From assembly GCA_965601455.1 (NCBI GenBank), contig OZ271831.1:1922001-1986000 (forward strand): a stretch of DNA of 64,000 nucleotides, read 5' to 3'. This stretch comes from JANQEU01 sp965601455. Its GTDB lineage: Bacteria > Bacteroidota > Bacteroidia > Cytophagales > Cyclobacteriaceae. A program made the position numbers and the translations under genes. The notes beneath the pieces were generated by a model. That model did not search any database, was not told where the DNA came from, and saw only the letters and a list, made by a program, of their open reading frames with translations. Shown piece by piece: positions 8,240-17,724 of this stretch. How positions within the stretch are numbered: position 1 is the first letter of the stretch; each line of letters opens with the position of its first letter.

Positions 8240-9049
8240 TTGCTTACAAAATTCAGGGCAATCAATAAGTTTCGTTCAAAAGAGTCTGAAAAATCCTTAC
8301 AAACGATAGGTAAGATTGAAGATCGAGCCAAGCGCAATTATTTCAAGCGCTTTGACGACAGCAACCTTCATGAATTCATTGAAAACGCGTTTGTAATCAA
8401 TAAACCCATGAGTGCGGTAGGAGGGGATGGTTATTGGTTTTACCAAAAGGACGATGTTTTGTACGTTGCCGCATTTGACTGCATGGGTCATGGTCATCTG
8501 GCCAGTATGATGACACGTATCTACACGAGCTCACTTGAGAAATTGGTGAAGGATCACAACATTGAATTTCCTGCTTCCATTTTGCAATTCATACACCGGG
8601 AAATTCAATCCCGCTTTGTGAATAAGAAAAATATAATGGTTGGTACCGGAGCTGACCTTGGGATTGTGAAAATCATCCAGTCCGAAAATAAGATGGAATA
8701 TGCCGGGGCAAAAGTGGATTTAATGCAAATTCAGAATGGGGAATTGGAGATAATCAAAGGCGATAGGATGCAAATTGGAGAGATGTTTGACTACAAGCAT
8801 GACTATCATTCCAATACGATCGATCTTTCTACCAAGCGCAGATATTACTTCGGTAGTGATGGTTTGAAAGACCTTATTGGAGGGCCATCAAACAAAAAAC
8901 TGGGCGCTTCAAATATGAAACAGATGCTCATGGATGTACAGCATCTTTCTATGCGGGACCAAAAGAAAGAGATCGAACTCTACATGGATAAGTGGCGAAA
9001 GTCCAATTCTCAGAATGATGACATTCTGTTGATTGGCTTTGAAATTTAG
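8240..9049 (+). CDS. SpoIIE/RsbU-type PP2C serine phosphatase
   Basis: A 269-residue cytosolic phosphatase of the PPM/SpoIIE class, which removes phosphate from serine or threonine, classically on STAS anti-anti-sigma proteins. Metal-binding motifs are in order: VGGDGYWF (Asp63), AAFDCMGHG (Asp80), FGSDGLKDL, and NDDILLIGF at the C-terminus. No sensory domain is attached; the first 40 residues are basic. The TTG start (bases 8240-8242) is chosen because the next methionine is at the catalytic motif. It begins 16 bases after cheX and ends the operon. No STAS or anti-sigma gene is in the window, so its substrate is unknown. The stop codon overlaps the stop of the convergent tyrS. Confidence 0.85.
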   Translation: MLTKFRAINKFRSKESEKSLQTIGKIEDRAKRNYFKRFDDSNLHEFIENAFVINKPMSAVGGDGYWFYQKDDVLYVAAFDCMGHGHLASMMTRIYTSSLEKLVKDHNIEFPASILQFIHREIQSRFVNKKNIMVGTGADLGIVKIIQSENKMEYAGAKVDLMQIQNGELEIIKGDRMQIGEMFDYKHDYHSNTIDLSTKRRYYFGSDGLKDLIGGPSNKKLGASNMKQMLMDVQHLSMRDQKKEIELYMDKWRKSNSQNDDILLIGFEI

Positions 9050-10332
9050 TCTTCCACACGGACAAGAAAGTAATTCTTCTTTCCTTTTTGGGCTATAAGA
9101 TATTTTCCTTGAATTCTTTCGAAATCTGAAGGTTGATTATCAATAGCACTAATCTTTGTCTTATTAATACTTACGCCGCCTCCCTGGATCATCTTTCTGG
9201 CTTCTCCTTTAGACTGGAAGATTAATTTGCCAGTTTCTTCGCTAAGAAAATCGACTACGTTGTTGGAGTTACTGAAGACCGATTCACTAACTGAAGCCAT
9301 TGGAACTCCTTCAAAAACCTGCAGTAAAGTTTTCTCATCAATTGAATGAAGGTCTTCAGTAGTAGACTTTCCAAACAGAATTGAAGAAGCTTTCTTTGCC
9401 GTGATTAGGTCCTCTTTGGAATGTACCCTTTCGGTTATTTCTTCCGCTAATGAAACCTGTAGCAAACGCATGTGCGGTGCCTCCCTATGCTTCATGATTA
9501 GATCCTCGATTTCTTCTTCACCCTTGAGACTGAAAATCTTAATATACTTCTCAACATCTTCATCAGCGGCATTTATCCAATACTGATAAAAATGATAGGG
9601 AGATGTTTTTTCACTGTCAAGCCAAATATTTCCACTTTCAGATTTCCCGAATTTTGATCCGTCAGCCTTTGTAATCAGCGGTGTGGTTATAGCGTAAGCT
9701 TCTCCTTTTGATTTCCTTCTTATCAGCTCCGTACCGGTCACAATATTTCCCCACTGATCTGATCCCCCCAGTTGAATTTTCACGTTCTTATTTTTCCATA
9801 ACCAATAGAAATCGTATCCCTGCACCAACTGATAAGAGAATTCTGTGAAAGACAGACCTATTTCCAGTCTGGTCTTTACGGAGTCTTTTGCCATCATGTA
9901 ACTGACGGTTATATGTTTTCCAATGTCACGTATGAAGTCCAGAAAATTGAATTCCTTAAACCAGTCGTAGTTGTTAACCACTTCAGCAGCATTTGAACCG
10001 GAAAAGTCAAGAAATTTCTCCAGTTGTTTTTTTACGCAAGCAAGATTATGATTTAATGTCTCTTCGTCGAGGAGGTTCCTTTCTGCGGACTTGCCTGAAG
10101 GATCGCCAACCATTCCGGTTGCACCACCAACAAGTGCTATCGGTTTATGCCCACAATTTTGCAGGTGCACCAATGTCATTATCTGAACCAGGTTTCCAAT
10201 ATGGAGTGAATCGGCCGTGGGGTCAAAACCAATGTACGCACTGGTTACCTCTTTGTTTAATTGTTCTTCAACTCCAGGCATAGTATCATGAACCATACCT
10301 CTCCATTTTAGCTCAGTCAGAAAATCTTTCAT
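9046..10332 (-). CDS. tyrS: Tyrosine--tRNA ligase
   Basis: Attaches tyrosine to tRNA-Tyr in the cytosol. It is a class I synthetase of about 428 residues. The HIGH motif appears as LHIGN (about 43-47 from this start), the KMSKS loop as KFGKS (about 227-231), and an S4 RNA-binding domain fills about 358-425, with a GGGVSINKTK-type loop. A TTG seven codons upstream (10353) also fits the frame, but the ATG at 10330-10332 gives the usual MKDFLTELKWRG start and is preferred. The gene is convergent with the PP2C gene; their stop codons share bases (9046-9049). It is divergent from the symporter operon across about 230 bases. Confidence 0.97.
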   Translation of the reverse strand: MKDFLTELKWRGMVHDTMPGVEEQLNKEVTSAYIGFDPTADSLHIGNLVQIMTLVHLQNCGHKPIALVGGATGMVGDPSGKSAERNLLDEETLNHNLACVKKQLEKFLDFSGSNAAEVVNNYDWFKEFNFLDFIRDIGKHITVSYMMAKDSVKTRLEIGLSFTEFSYQLVQGYDFYWLWKNKNVKIQLGGSDQWGNIVTGTELIRRKSKGEAYAITTPLITKADGSKFGKSESGNIWLDSEKTSPYHFYQYWINAADEDVEKYIKIFSLKGEEEIEDLIMKHREAPHMRLLQVSLAEEITERVHSKEDLITAKKASSILFGKSTTEDLHSIDEKTLLQVFEGVPMASVSESVFSNSNNVVDFLSEETGKLIFQSKGEARKMIQGGGVSINKTKISAIDNQPSDFERIQGKYLIAQKGKKNYFLVRVED

Positions 10333-10561
10333 AGAATAATCAAGAAAGCGCAAATATCAGGGGAGGGATTAATTTGACGAAGAATTCAGTGGGCTTTATT
10401 TTAAAAACATTAAAACGGGAATTCATGCAGGTAAATCGGGGGTAATCCTAGGCATTCATTTCATTCTTGTGGGTCAAATGTTCTGTTTTTTGCCCTATTG
10501 AGTTGTATTTACAAAATTACTTCAGCCAAAACTAACTTAGATTAACTAAACCTATTCAGTA

Positions 10562-12391
10562 ATGAACCTTGGGATCATTGATATTCTGATCATTCTTGGG
10601 TACCTGTCTTCCACTGTTTTTATCGGATTCTATTTAAAGAATAGAGCTCAACAATCCAAGGAGTCCTACCTGCTCGGGGGAAATCAACTTCCCTGGTATA
10701 TGCTTGGTCTTTCAAATGCCTCCGGGATGTTTGATATCTCAGGTACAGTTTGGTTGGTGACTATACTCTTTGTGTATGGAGTAAAAAGTATATGGTTACC
10801 CTGGTTGTGGCCTGTATTCAATCAGATTTTTCTTATGGTGTTTCTTTCCATGTGGCTGCGTAGATCTAACGTGACCACGGGAGCGGAATGGATAAGAACA
10901 AGATTTGGCAGTGCCAGTGGATCAAGGTTGTCCCATGTAATTGTTGTCGTCTTTGCTTTGATAATGGGCTTAGGCTATTTGACATATGGATTCATCGGTC
11001 TTGGAAAGTTTGTAGAAATATTCATCCCATGGGAATTCATCGGTCCATATATGCCATTCGATATTCCGGAGCAGTACGTGGCACATTTTTATGGTATAAT
11101 CTTTACCTGTTTTGCCATACTGTACGCTTTATTGGGAGGAATGATGAGTATTGTTTGGGCTGATCTTATCCAGTACATCATTATGTCCATTTCGGCAGTT
11201 GTTATTGGAGTCATAGCCATGACAGCCTTAAACGATAATCCATTTCTTGTTCCAGAAGGTTGGTCGAGTCCTTTTTTTGGATGGGAGCTTAGTCTTGACT
11301 GGACAGGAATTATCACTGAGGCAAACCAGAAAATAGCTGACGATGGGTTTTCCCTGTTTTCAGTTCTATTCATGATGATGATTTTCAAAGGTGTCTTGGT
11401 AAGCTTGGCGGGCCCCGCTCCCAATTACGATATGCAAAAGATTTTATCTACCCGTTCCATAAAAGAAGCGGCGTTAATGAGTGGATCAGTCTCCTTCATC
11501 CTGATGCCCATTCGGTACTTTATGATAGCTGGTTTCGCAGTATTAGGACTGCTGTTTTATGATCAATTGGATTTGATTGTTCCCGGAAAGGGACTTGATT
11601 TTGAGCAGATTTTACCTTCTGCTATCAATCAGTTTGTTCCTGTAGGCTTTTTGGGTCTTCTGCTTGCAGGACTTCTCGCTGCTTTCATGTCAACCTTTGC
11701 CGGTACGTTGAATGCCGCCCAGGCTTATATAGTAAACGACATATATCTGAAATACATAAACCCTAAGGCAGATAACGTCCGAATCAGAAGCATCAATTAC
11801 GTTGCCGGACTGTTAATGGTAGCCATTAGTGTGGTTTTCGGTTTTTTCGCAAAAGACGTAAATGATGTTCTTCAGTGGATTGTCTCAGGACTTTACGGAA
11901 GTTATGTAGCGGCAAACATATTGAAGTGGTATTGGTGGCGATTCAACGGTCATGGATTCTTTTGGGGTATGGTTGGTGGTTTGATTCCTGCACTTACGTT
12001 CAGGTACATCTTCCCTGGAGTACTCGATTTGTATACATTCCCACTGATGCTTTTAGTATCGGTAATCGCCTGCTTAATTGGGACGTACTCTGCGCCCGCC
12101 ACAGATGAGCAAACGCTAAAAGAGTTCTACAAAAATGTAAGACCGTGGGGTTTCTGGAAACCAATACATGATAAAGTGTTACTGGACGACCCATCTTTTA
12201 AGAAAAATACCAGTTTCCGTACCGATGCATTTAATGTCTTGGTCGGTATTATTTGGCAAACGGCCCTTGTTGTATTTCCTATTTACCTGGTGCTAATGGA
12301 CGTTATTCCTTTGATAATTAGTATTGGAATTGCGGCAATTACTTCATGGATTTTAAAGAAAAACTGGTTCGATAAATTACCAAAAGACTAA
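10562..12391 (+). CDS. Sodium/solute symporter (SSS family), probable mannobiose or sugar importer
   Basis: A 609-residue polytopic inner-membrane protein with roughly 13-15 hydrophobic segments. The SSS-family features are the N-terminal YLLGGNQLPWYMLG region, a Gly/Ser/Ala-rich TM with SNASGMFDISG, and LLAAFMSTFAG followed by NAAQAYIVNDIY. Such proteins co-transport sodium with sugars or other solutes. It is the first gene of a run of five close genes that ends in a mannosylglucose phosphorylase and a cellobiose 2-epimerase. In Bacteroides fragilis a cation symporter accompanies the same two enzymes, so mannobiose is the best substrate guess. No promoter could be assigned in the about 230-base upstream gap. 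Confidence 0.85.
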   Translation: MNLGIIDILIILGYLSSTVFIGFYLKNRAQQSKESYLLGGNQLPWYMLGLSNASGMFDISGTVWLVTILFVYGVKSIWLPWLWPVFNQIFLMVFLSMWLRRSNVTTGAEWIRTRFGSASGSRLSHVIVVVFALIMGLGYLTYGFIGLGKFVEIFIPWEFIGPYMPFDIPEQYVAHFYGIIFTCFAILYALLGGMMSIVWADLIQYIIMSISAVVIGVIAMTALNDNPFLVPEGWSSPFFGWELSLDWTGIITEANQKIADDGFSLFSVLFMMMIFKGVLVSLAGPAPNYDMQKILSTRSIKEAALMSGSVSFILMPIRYFMIAGFAVLGLLFYDQLDLIVPGKGLDFEQILPSAINQFVPVGFLGLLLAGLLAAFMSTFAGTLNAAQAYIVNDIYLKYINPKADNVRIRSINYVAGLLMVAISVVFGFFAKDVNDVLQWIVSGLYGSYVAANILKWYWWRFNGHGFFWGMVGGLIPALTFRYIFPGVLDLYTFPLMLLVSVIACLIGTYSAPATDEQTLKEFYKNVRPWGFWKPIHDKVLLDDPSFKKNTSFRTDAFNVLVGIIWQTALVVFPIYLVLMDVIPLIISIGIAAITSWILKKNWFDKLPKD

Positions 12392-12402
12392 CAAATAATA
12401 AG

Positions 12403-13458
12403 ATGGATAAAAACAGAAGAAAAAGTATAAAGCAAATTGGTACCGGTATGGTAGCAGTTCCGGCTATGGTAGGGATCGGTTCTCTCCTTGAAGCATGTGG
12501 GGGTTCCCCAAAAGGAAATCAGGAAGCAGCGGTCGAGAGTACGGCTGAGAGTCCCGCTGAATTATTTTTCACCATATCGCTGGCGCAGTGGTCCCTGAAC
12601 AAATCATTTTTTGGGAAAAGCAGAGAACTTGGCTGGGAGAAATTCACTGAAATGAGGGCAAAAGATCCGGATTCCGTCCTTATGGGGGATATAGACCCAC
12701 TTGATTTCCCTGTAATTGCCCGAAACACCTATGGAATTAGTGCAGTAGAGTACGTAAACCAGTTTTTTCCTACCAAGGCTCAGAATATGGAATATCTGGG
12801 TGATTTGAAATCCAGAGCTGATGGAGAAGGTGTCCGGAACGTATTGATAATGATCGATGGAGAAGGTGGATTAGGAAACCTCGACGATCAGGGTCGCATG
12901 GAGGCAGTTGAAAACCACTACAAATGGGTAGATGCAGCAAAGTATCTTGGATGTCATTCAATTAGGGTTAATGCTTACGGTGAAGGAACTAGCGAAGAGG
13001 TAGCTTCAGCAGCTATTGATGGGCTTGGAAGACTGTCTGAATATGGCGCTCAGAATGAAATTGGAGTCATAGTAGAAAACCATGGCGGATATTCCTCCGA
13101 CGGTCAGTGGTTGTCAAATGTTATTAAAAGTGTTGGAAACGACTACTGTGGTACATTGCCTGACCTTGGAAACTTCTGTATCGAACGTGGTGAAGATGGC
13201 TGTGCCGTAGAGTACGATAAATATAAGGGCACCGAAGAGTTAATGCCATTCGCGAAGGGTGTAAGTGCGAAAACACACGCGTTTGATGCTGAAGGTAATG
13301 AAGCGGCGATTGACTATAGAAAAATGTTGACGATTGTAAAGAATGCCGGATTCAATGGATTCATCGGTATCGAGTACGAAGGAAGTGAACTCAGTGAGGA
13401 CGCTGGTATTAAGGCGACAAAAACTTTGCTCGAGAGGATAGGGGGAGAACTTAGTTAA
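12403..13458 (+). CDS. Exported lipoprotein of the sugar phosphate isomerase/epimerase (xylose isomerase-like TIM barrel) family
   Basis: A 351-residue protein with an N-terminus combining a twin-arginine-like stretch (NRRKSIKQIG, residues 4-13) and a lipobox ending at Cys32 (LEAC). This suggests Tat export and lipid anchoring. The rest fits the AP-endonuclease-2/xylose-isomerase TIM barrel: acidic ligands are likely in IVENHGG (near 223), LPDLGNF (near 252) and IGIEYEG near the C-terminus. Related exported proteins occur beside PQQ dehydrogenases in Bacteroidota. It lies 11 bases after the symporter and 16 bases before the dehydrogenase. The substrate is unknown; sugar isomerisation or lactone processing are possible. 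Confidence 0.75.
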   Translation: MDKNRRKSIKQIGTGMVAVPAMVGIGSLLEACGGSPKGNQEAAVESTAESPAELFFTISLAQWSLNKSFFGKSRELGWEKFTEMRAKDPDSVLMGDIDPLDFPVIARNTYGISAVEYVNQFFPTKAQNMEYLGDLKSRADGEGVRNVLIMIDGEGGLGNLDDQGRMEAVENHYKWVDAAKYLGCHSIRVNAYGEGTSEEVASAAIDGLGRLSEYGAQNEIGVIVENHGGYSSDGQWLSNVIKSVGNDYCGTLPDLGNFCIERGEDGCAVEYDKYKGTEELMPFAKGVSAKTHAFDAEGNEAAIDYRKMLTIVKNAGFNGFIGIEYEGSELSEDAGIKATKTLLERIGGELS

Positions 13459-13474
13459 TATAGAGACTTAGTTA

Positions 13475-16400
13475 ATGTCATATTCCAGTTGGAATGGTAT
13501 CGCATGGGCAGTAGTCGTGGCGCTCCTATTGTTGGGTTGTGCAGAGAAAAGAGCTCAGTCGATCCTTATTGTATCTTCTAAGGAAAAAGGATTTACGGAA
13601 GTTACTGAGATTTCGAGTGCAGCAATTCAGGAAGGATATGTCGTAGACAGTGTAACATCCAATGAAAGATTAGGTGAGGCAATCTTAGAATATGCGGCAG
13701 TTATCCTTCTCACAGAACCTGGGAATTTAGATGTACTCTGGCGAGTAGACGTTCAAAGGTATGTCGAAAGTGGGGGAGGGCTCATTCTTTTGGATCAATC
13801 TATCAATGAATTTCAATGGAATTGGTTGTGGAATGCTCAAAAAGTGGGTCAATCGAATGATTATGGTGGCAAAGTAACCTTCGTAAGTAGATCAAGCTTT
13901 AGCTGGGATCAGGTTAAAGCAGGACGAGGTACAAGTGAGGTCCTCAGGGATCAGATAAGGACGAGCCCCATTCCAGATTGGAATCGTTTCACTGTGAAAG
14001 TGCTGGATACAGACATCAATGAGCCAATGGAAATGGCCATTTTACCAGAAGGAAAGGTGCTCTTCAGTGAACGGGAAGGGAATTTGAAGCTGTATGATCC
14101 ACTTAAGGGGCGAACAAAAATCCTACATACTTTCGAGGTTAGTACCGAAGGAAACTATGAAGATGGAATGTTGGGTTTAGCCGCTGATCCTGATTTTGAG
14201 AATAACAATTGGATATACATTTATTATTCTCCTTACGGAGGTGAGGGCCGTCAAAACTTATCAAGATTCTTACTGCTTGCTGATAGTCTGATAGTCAGTT
14301 CTGAGAAAATCATTCTGGAGGTTCCTGTACAAAGAAAGACCTGTTGTCATTCAGGTGGTTCAATTACTTTCGGGCCAAATGGCAACCTGTTTTTAAGTAC
14401 CGGGGATAACACCAGTAGCAAGGAGTCTGATGGTTATTCACCGCTTGATGAGCGTCCTGGAAGGGGTCCTTACGATGCACAAAAAGGTTCGTCCAATACA
14501 CATGATTTGAGGGGTAAGATATTGAGAATAAGACCGCTGGATGATGGAACATATGAGATTCCGAATGGTAACCTGTTCCCAGTCGATGGCTCTCAGGGAA
14601 GACCTGAGATCTACACCATGGGATGCCGAAACCCATTTAGATTTTCAGTGGATCAGAAAACAGGTTATGTGTATTGGGGGGACGTTGGACCCGATTCGGG
14701 TAAAGACAGCGAACTAGGTCCTCAATCTTATGATGAATGGAATCAGGCCAAAACACCTGGAAATTATGGCTGGCCCTATTTCGTGGCCGATAACAAGGCG
14801 TATCCCATGTATGATTTCGAGACGGAGCAAATTGGTGAAAAACAAGACCCAGCTAGGCCAGTAAACAACTCACCAAATAATTTTGGTGCTAAGGAGCTAC
14901 CCCCGGCTCGGACTGCGATGATATGGTATCCTTATGGTTCATCGGAGATTTGGCCAATGTTAGGAAGGGGTTCACGAAGTGCCATGGCAGGTCCGGTCTA
15001 CTACTCACCAAAAGGTAAGTCGGATGTTAAATTTCCAGATTACTATGAGGGAAAACTGTTTATCTATGAATGGGCCAGGAGTTGGATTAAGGTCGTGTCT
15101 TTCGATGAGGATTGGAATGTCAAAGGAATAGAATCTTTCATGCCGGACCTTGAGATTTCCAAGCCTATTGATATGGAGTTTGATGCTTTTGGTAGCATGT
15201 ATTTGTTGGAGTATGGCGAGAACTATTTCGCTAATAATAATGATGCCCGGCTTATCAAAATTGAATATGCCAGTGGCAATAGGGCTCCTTTAGCTGTGAT
15301 GAATATCGAAAAAACGAGGGGAGCGGCGCCCCTTTCTACCACTTTAAGTGCTGTAGGTTCATTCGATTATGACCAGAAGGATTCTTTATACTTTGCCTGG
15401 GACATTGAAGGTAAAAGTATAGAAGGGGAATCAGTTGACTATACATTCAATAGTCCGGGTGAGTTTGTTGTCCAACTGACGGTTTCAGATAATTCTGGAG
15501 AATCATCTGTTCAGTCCAGGGTCGTCACGGTAGGAAATGAGCTGCCCAAGATATTTCTTGATTTTGAAGCCAATCGCTCATTTTATTTTGACAAAAATTC
15601 CTATGGTTATGATATATCAGTTGTAGACCAGGAGGATGGCAGCACTGTTCTAGGGAGTATACCTGAAGACGATGTTTCAGTCAATTTTATGTACCTGAAA
15701 TCAGGTTATGATTTAGCATTTTTGGACGAAACATTTTTTTCGGGACAGGCAGCGTCTATCGAAGGTAAACTACTCATCGAAGGCAGTGATTGTGCCTCTT
15801 GTCACTCAATCAATCAAAAGTCAATAGGGCCAAGTTACACGCAAGTTGCTGAGCGATATTCGGATGACTATGATGCTCCAAATTATCTGGCAGAAAAAAT
15901 TCTTAATGGCGGAAATGGAAACTGGGGGGAGAGTTTGATGGCAGCACATCCACAGCATTCGAGGGAAGAGGCATTGAAAATGGTAGACTACATACTTTCC
16001 TTCGGTCAGGACAAAACGGAGACAAAAAGTTTAAGTGGTCAAATCTCTTTCGACTCTCATGGTGAGGAGCAGGGCATCTATGTTTTAGGTGTTCGTTATA
16101 AAGACAATGAAGTAAATGGAATTGCGGAAAATGAAGCAAGCAGACTATTTATTTTTAAATCTCCATGGATCGAAGCCGAAGACTATGATCATTATAATCA
16201 GGTATCCAGAATACGCCCACAAGGAGGATCATTTGAGTTTCTCGCGGGAATACGGCATGGATCATATGTTGGTTACGAAAATATCGATCTCAATAATCTT
16301 TCATCAATCACCTTGAGAGTTCTTAAGATTAGGGGAGGAGTGGTAAATATAAGGTTAGATGAACCTCAGGGTCCGGTTGTAGGAACTACAAATGTAATGG

Positions 16401-16555
16401 CGAGTGCTGCGGATAGTCCTAGGGATGAAGATTGGTCTAATGTGGAAGTCAAGCTCAATGGAGCTCAAGGTTTTCACACTGTATTTATTGAGTTCCAAAA
16501 TAACGAAACCGAAGAAGGAATACTGGCATTAGACTACCTGGAATTTCGAAGATGA
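13475..16555 (+). CDS. Lipoprotein PQQ-type sugar dehydrogenase-PKD-cytochrome c-CBM fusion with degenerate ThuA-like N-domain
   Basis: A 1026-residue envelope oxidoreductase. The signal peptide ends in a lipobox at Cys22 (LLGC). Residues about 30-165 resemble a worn ThuA/GATase-like domain. About 170-595 is a glucose/sorbosone dehydrogenase-type propeller (TCCHSGGSITFGPNG, LRGKILRIRP, GNRNP-like GCRNPFRFS), where PQQ would bind. A PKD domain follows (about 605-690), then a cytochrome c segment with one haem motif CASCH (773-777), and a CBM6-like C-terminus (about 885-1025). Electrons from sugar oxidation would pass to the haem. It overlaps the phosphorylase gene by four bases. It is a paralogue of 46448-49855, which has an intact ThuA domain. 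Confidence 0.83.
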   Translation: MSYSSWNGIAWAVVVALLLLGCAEKRAQSILIVSSKEKGFTEVTEISSAAIQEGYVVDSVTSNERLGEAILEYAAVILLTEPGNLDVLWRVDVQRYVESGGGLILLDQSINEFQWNWLWNAQKVGQSNDYGGKVTFVSRSSFSWDQVKAGRGTSEVLRDQIRTSPIPDWNRFTVKVLDTDINEPMEMAILPEGKVLFSEREGNLKLYDPLKGRTKILHTFEVSTEGNYEDGMLGLAADPDFENNNWIYIYYSPYGGEGRQNLSRFLLLADSLIVSSEKIILEVPVQRKTCCHSGGSITFGPNGNLFLSTGDNTSSKESDGYSPLDERPGRGPYDAQKGSSNTHDLRGKILRIRPLDDGTYEIPNGNLFPVDGSQGRPEIYTMGCRNPFRFSVDQKTGYVYWGDVGPDSGKDSELGPQSYDEWNQAKTPGNYGWPYFVADNKAYPMYDFETEQIGEKQDPARPVNNSPNNFGAKELPPARTAMIWYPYGSSEIWPMLGRGSRSAMAGPVYYSPKGKSDVKFPDYYEGKLFIYEWARSWIKVVSFDEDWNVKGIESFMPDLEISKPIDMEFDAFGSMYLLEYGENYFANNNDARLIKIEYASGNRAPLAVMNIEKTRGAAPLSTTLSAVGSFDYDQKDSLYFAWDIEGKSIEGESVDYTFNSPGEFVVQLTVSDNSGESSVQSRVVTVGNELPKIFLDFEANRSFYFDKNSYGYDISVVDQEDGSTVLGSIPEDDVSVNFMYLKSGYDLAFLDETFFSGQAASIEGKLLIEGSDCASCHSINQKSIGPSYTQVAERYSDDYDAPNYLAEKILNGGNGNWGESLMAAHPQHSREEALKMVDYILSFGQDKTETKSLSGQISFDSHGEEQGIYVLGVRYKDNEVNGIAENEASRLFIFKSPWIEAEDYDHYNQVSRIRPQGGSFEFLAGIRHGSYVGYENIDLNNLSSITLRVLKIRGGVVNIRLDEPQGPVVGTTNVMASAADSPRDEDWSNVEVKLNGAQGFHTVFIEFQNNETEEGILALDYLEFRR

Positions 16556-17724
16556 CTATGGATCAAATCAAATCAATGCAGGAAGATTATGAAACGCTTA
16601 TCGGTAGGAAAAATATACCGAAAACGTCCAATGGAGTATACACGCGTTATACATATCCTATTTTAACCGCGGATCACACACCTGTTTTTTGGCGGTACGA
16701 TTTGAATCCTGAATCTAACCCATTCATGATGGAACGTCTTGGTATCAATGCGACATTCAATGCAGGTGCAATCTATTTTCAGGATAAATTTTGCCTTGTT
16801 GTCAGGGTGGAGGGAAATGACCGAAAGTCATTTTTTGCCATTGCTGAGAGTACCAGTGGAGTTGAAGGATTTCGCTTTCGGGACTTCCCAATTCTAATTC
16901 CTGAGACAGAAGATCCAGATACAAATATTTACGATATGCGGTTAACTCAGCATGAGGACGGCTGGATATACGGATTGTTTTGTACCGAAAGGAGACCTGA
17001 TGATGCACCATCTCATGACCAATCTGTTGCATTTGCTAAGTGCGGGATTGTAAGGACCCGAGACCTGGAAAATTGGGAACGTCTACCTGATCTGGAGTCC
17101 GGGGATAATCAACAACGAAATGTGGTTTTACATCCGGAGTTTGTAGATAATAAGTACGCTCTTTATACACGTCCACAGGATAGTTTTATTGAGGCAGGTG
17201 AAGGCGGTGGAATCGGCTGGTCCCTTATCGAGGACATGTCCAATGCCGAAGTAATGGAAGAGGAGATTGTTGATCCGAAGGTATATCATACTATCAAGGA
17301 AGTTAAAAATGGGCAGGGACCTCCTCCAATTAAGACAGAAGAAGGTTGGTTGCATCTCGCTCACGGTGTCAGAAATACAGCGGCTGGGCTCCGGTACACA
17401 CTATACATGTTTATGACAGGTTTGGAGGATCCATCGAAGGTAATCTATTCACCGGGTGGTATGTTCATGGGGCCCATGGATGAGGAAAGAATCGGGGATG
17501 TTTCCAATGTATTGTTCAGCAATGGCTGGATTGAACGGGGTGGAACGGTCTACCTCTATTACGCTTCTTCCGACACAAGAATGCACGTGGCGACGTCCAC
17601 CGTTGATAAACTGGTAGATTACTGTAAACACACGCCGCCGGATGGATTAACTTCTCATCAAAGCGTTTTAGTCAGAAACGATTTAATTCGTAGAAACCTC
17701 AACTACTTAAGCATGAACGAATGA
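16552..17724 (+). CDS. GH130 4-O-beta-D-mannosyl-D-glucose phosphorylase
   Basis: Splits 4-O-beta-mannosyl-glucose with phosphate into mannose 1-phosphate and glucose. The 390 residues match the length and motifs of the GH130_1 branch: NATFNAGAIYF followed by RVEGNDRKSFFAIAES (the region of the catalytic Asp), a QRNVVLHPE segment, TRPQDSF, GPPPIKTEEGWLHLAHGVR and IGDVSNVLFSNGW. No signal peptide is present, so it is cytosolic. It overlaps the dehydrogenase stop and the epimerase start by four bases each. Adjacency to a cellobiose 2-epimerase supports the mannosylglucose specificity over other GH130 activities. Two ATG codons (16552, 16558) could start it. Confidence 0.88.
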   Translation: MTMDQIKSMQEDYETLIGRKNIPKTSNGVYTRYTYPILTADHTPVFWRYDLNPESNPFMMERLGINATFNAGAIYFQDKFCLVVRVEGNDRKSFFAIAESTSGVEGFRFRDFPILIPETEDPDTNIYDMRLTQHEDGWIYGLFCTERRPDDAPSHDQSVAFAKCGIVRTRDLENWERLPDLESGDNQQRNVVLHPEFVDNKYALYTRPQDSFIEAGEGGGIGWSLIEDMSNAEVMEEEIVDPKVYHTIKEVKNGQGPPPIKTEEGWLHLAHGVRNTAAGLRYTLYMFMTGLEDPSKVIYSPGGMFMGPMDEERIGDVSNVLFSNGWIERGGTVYLYYASSDTRMHVATSTVDKLVDYCKHTPPDGLTSHQSVLVRNDLIRRNLNYLSMNE

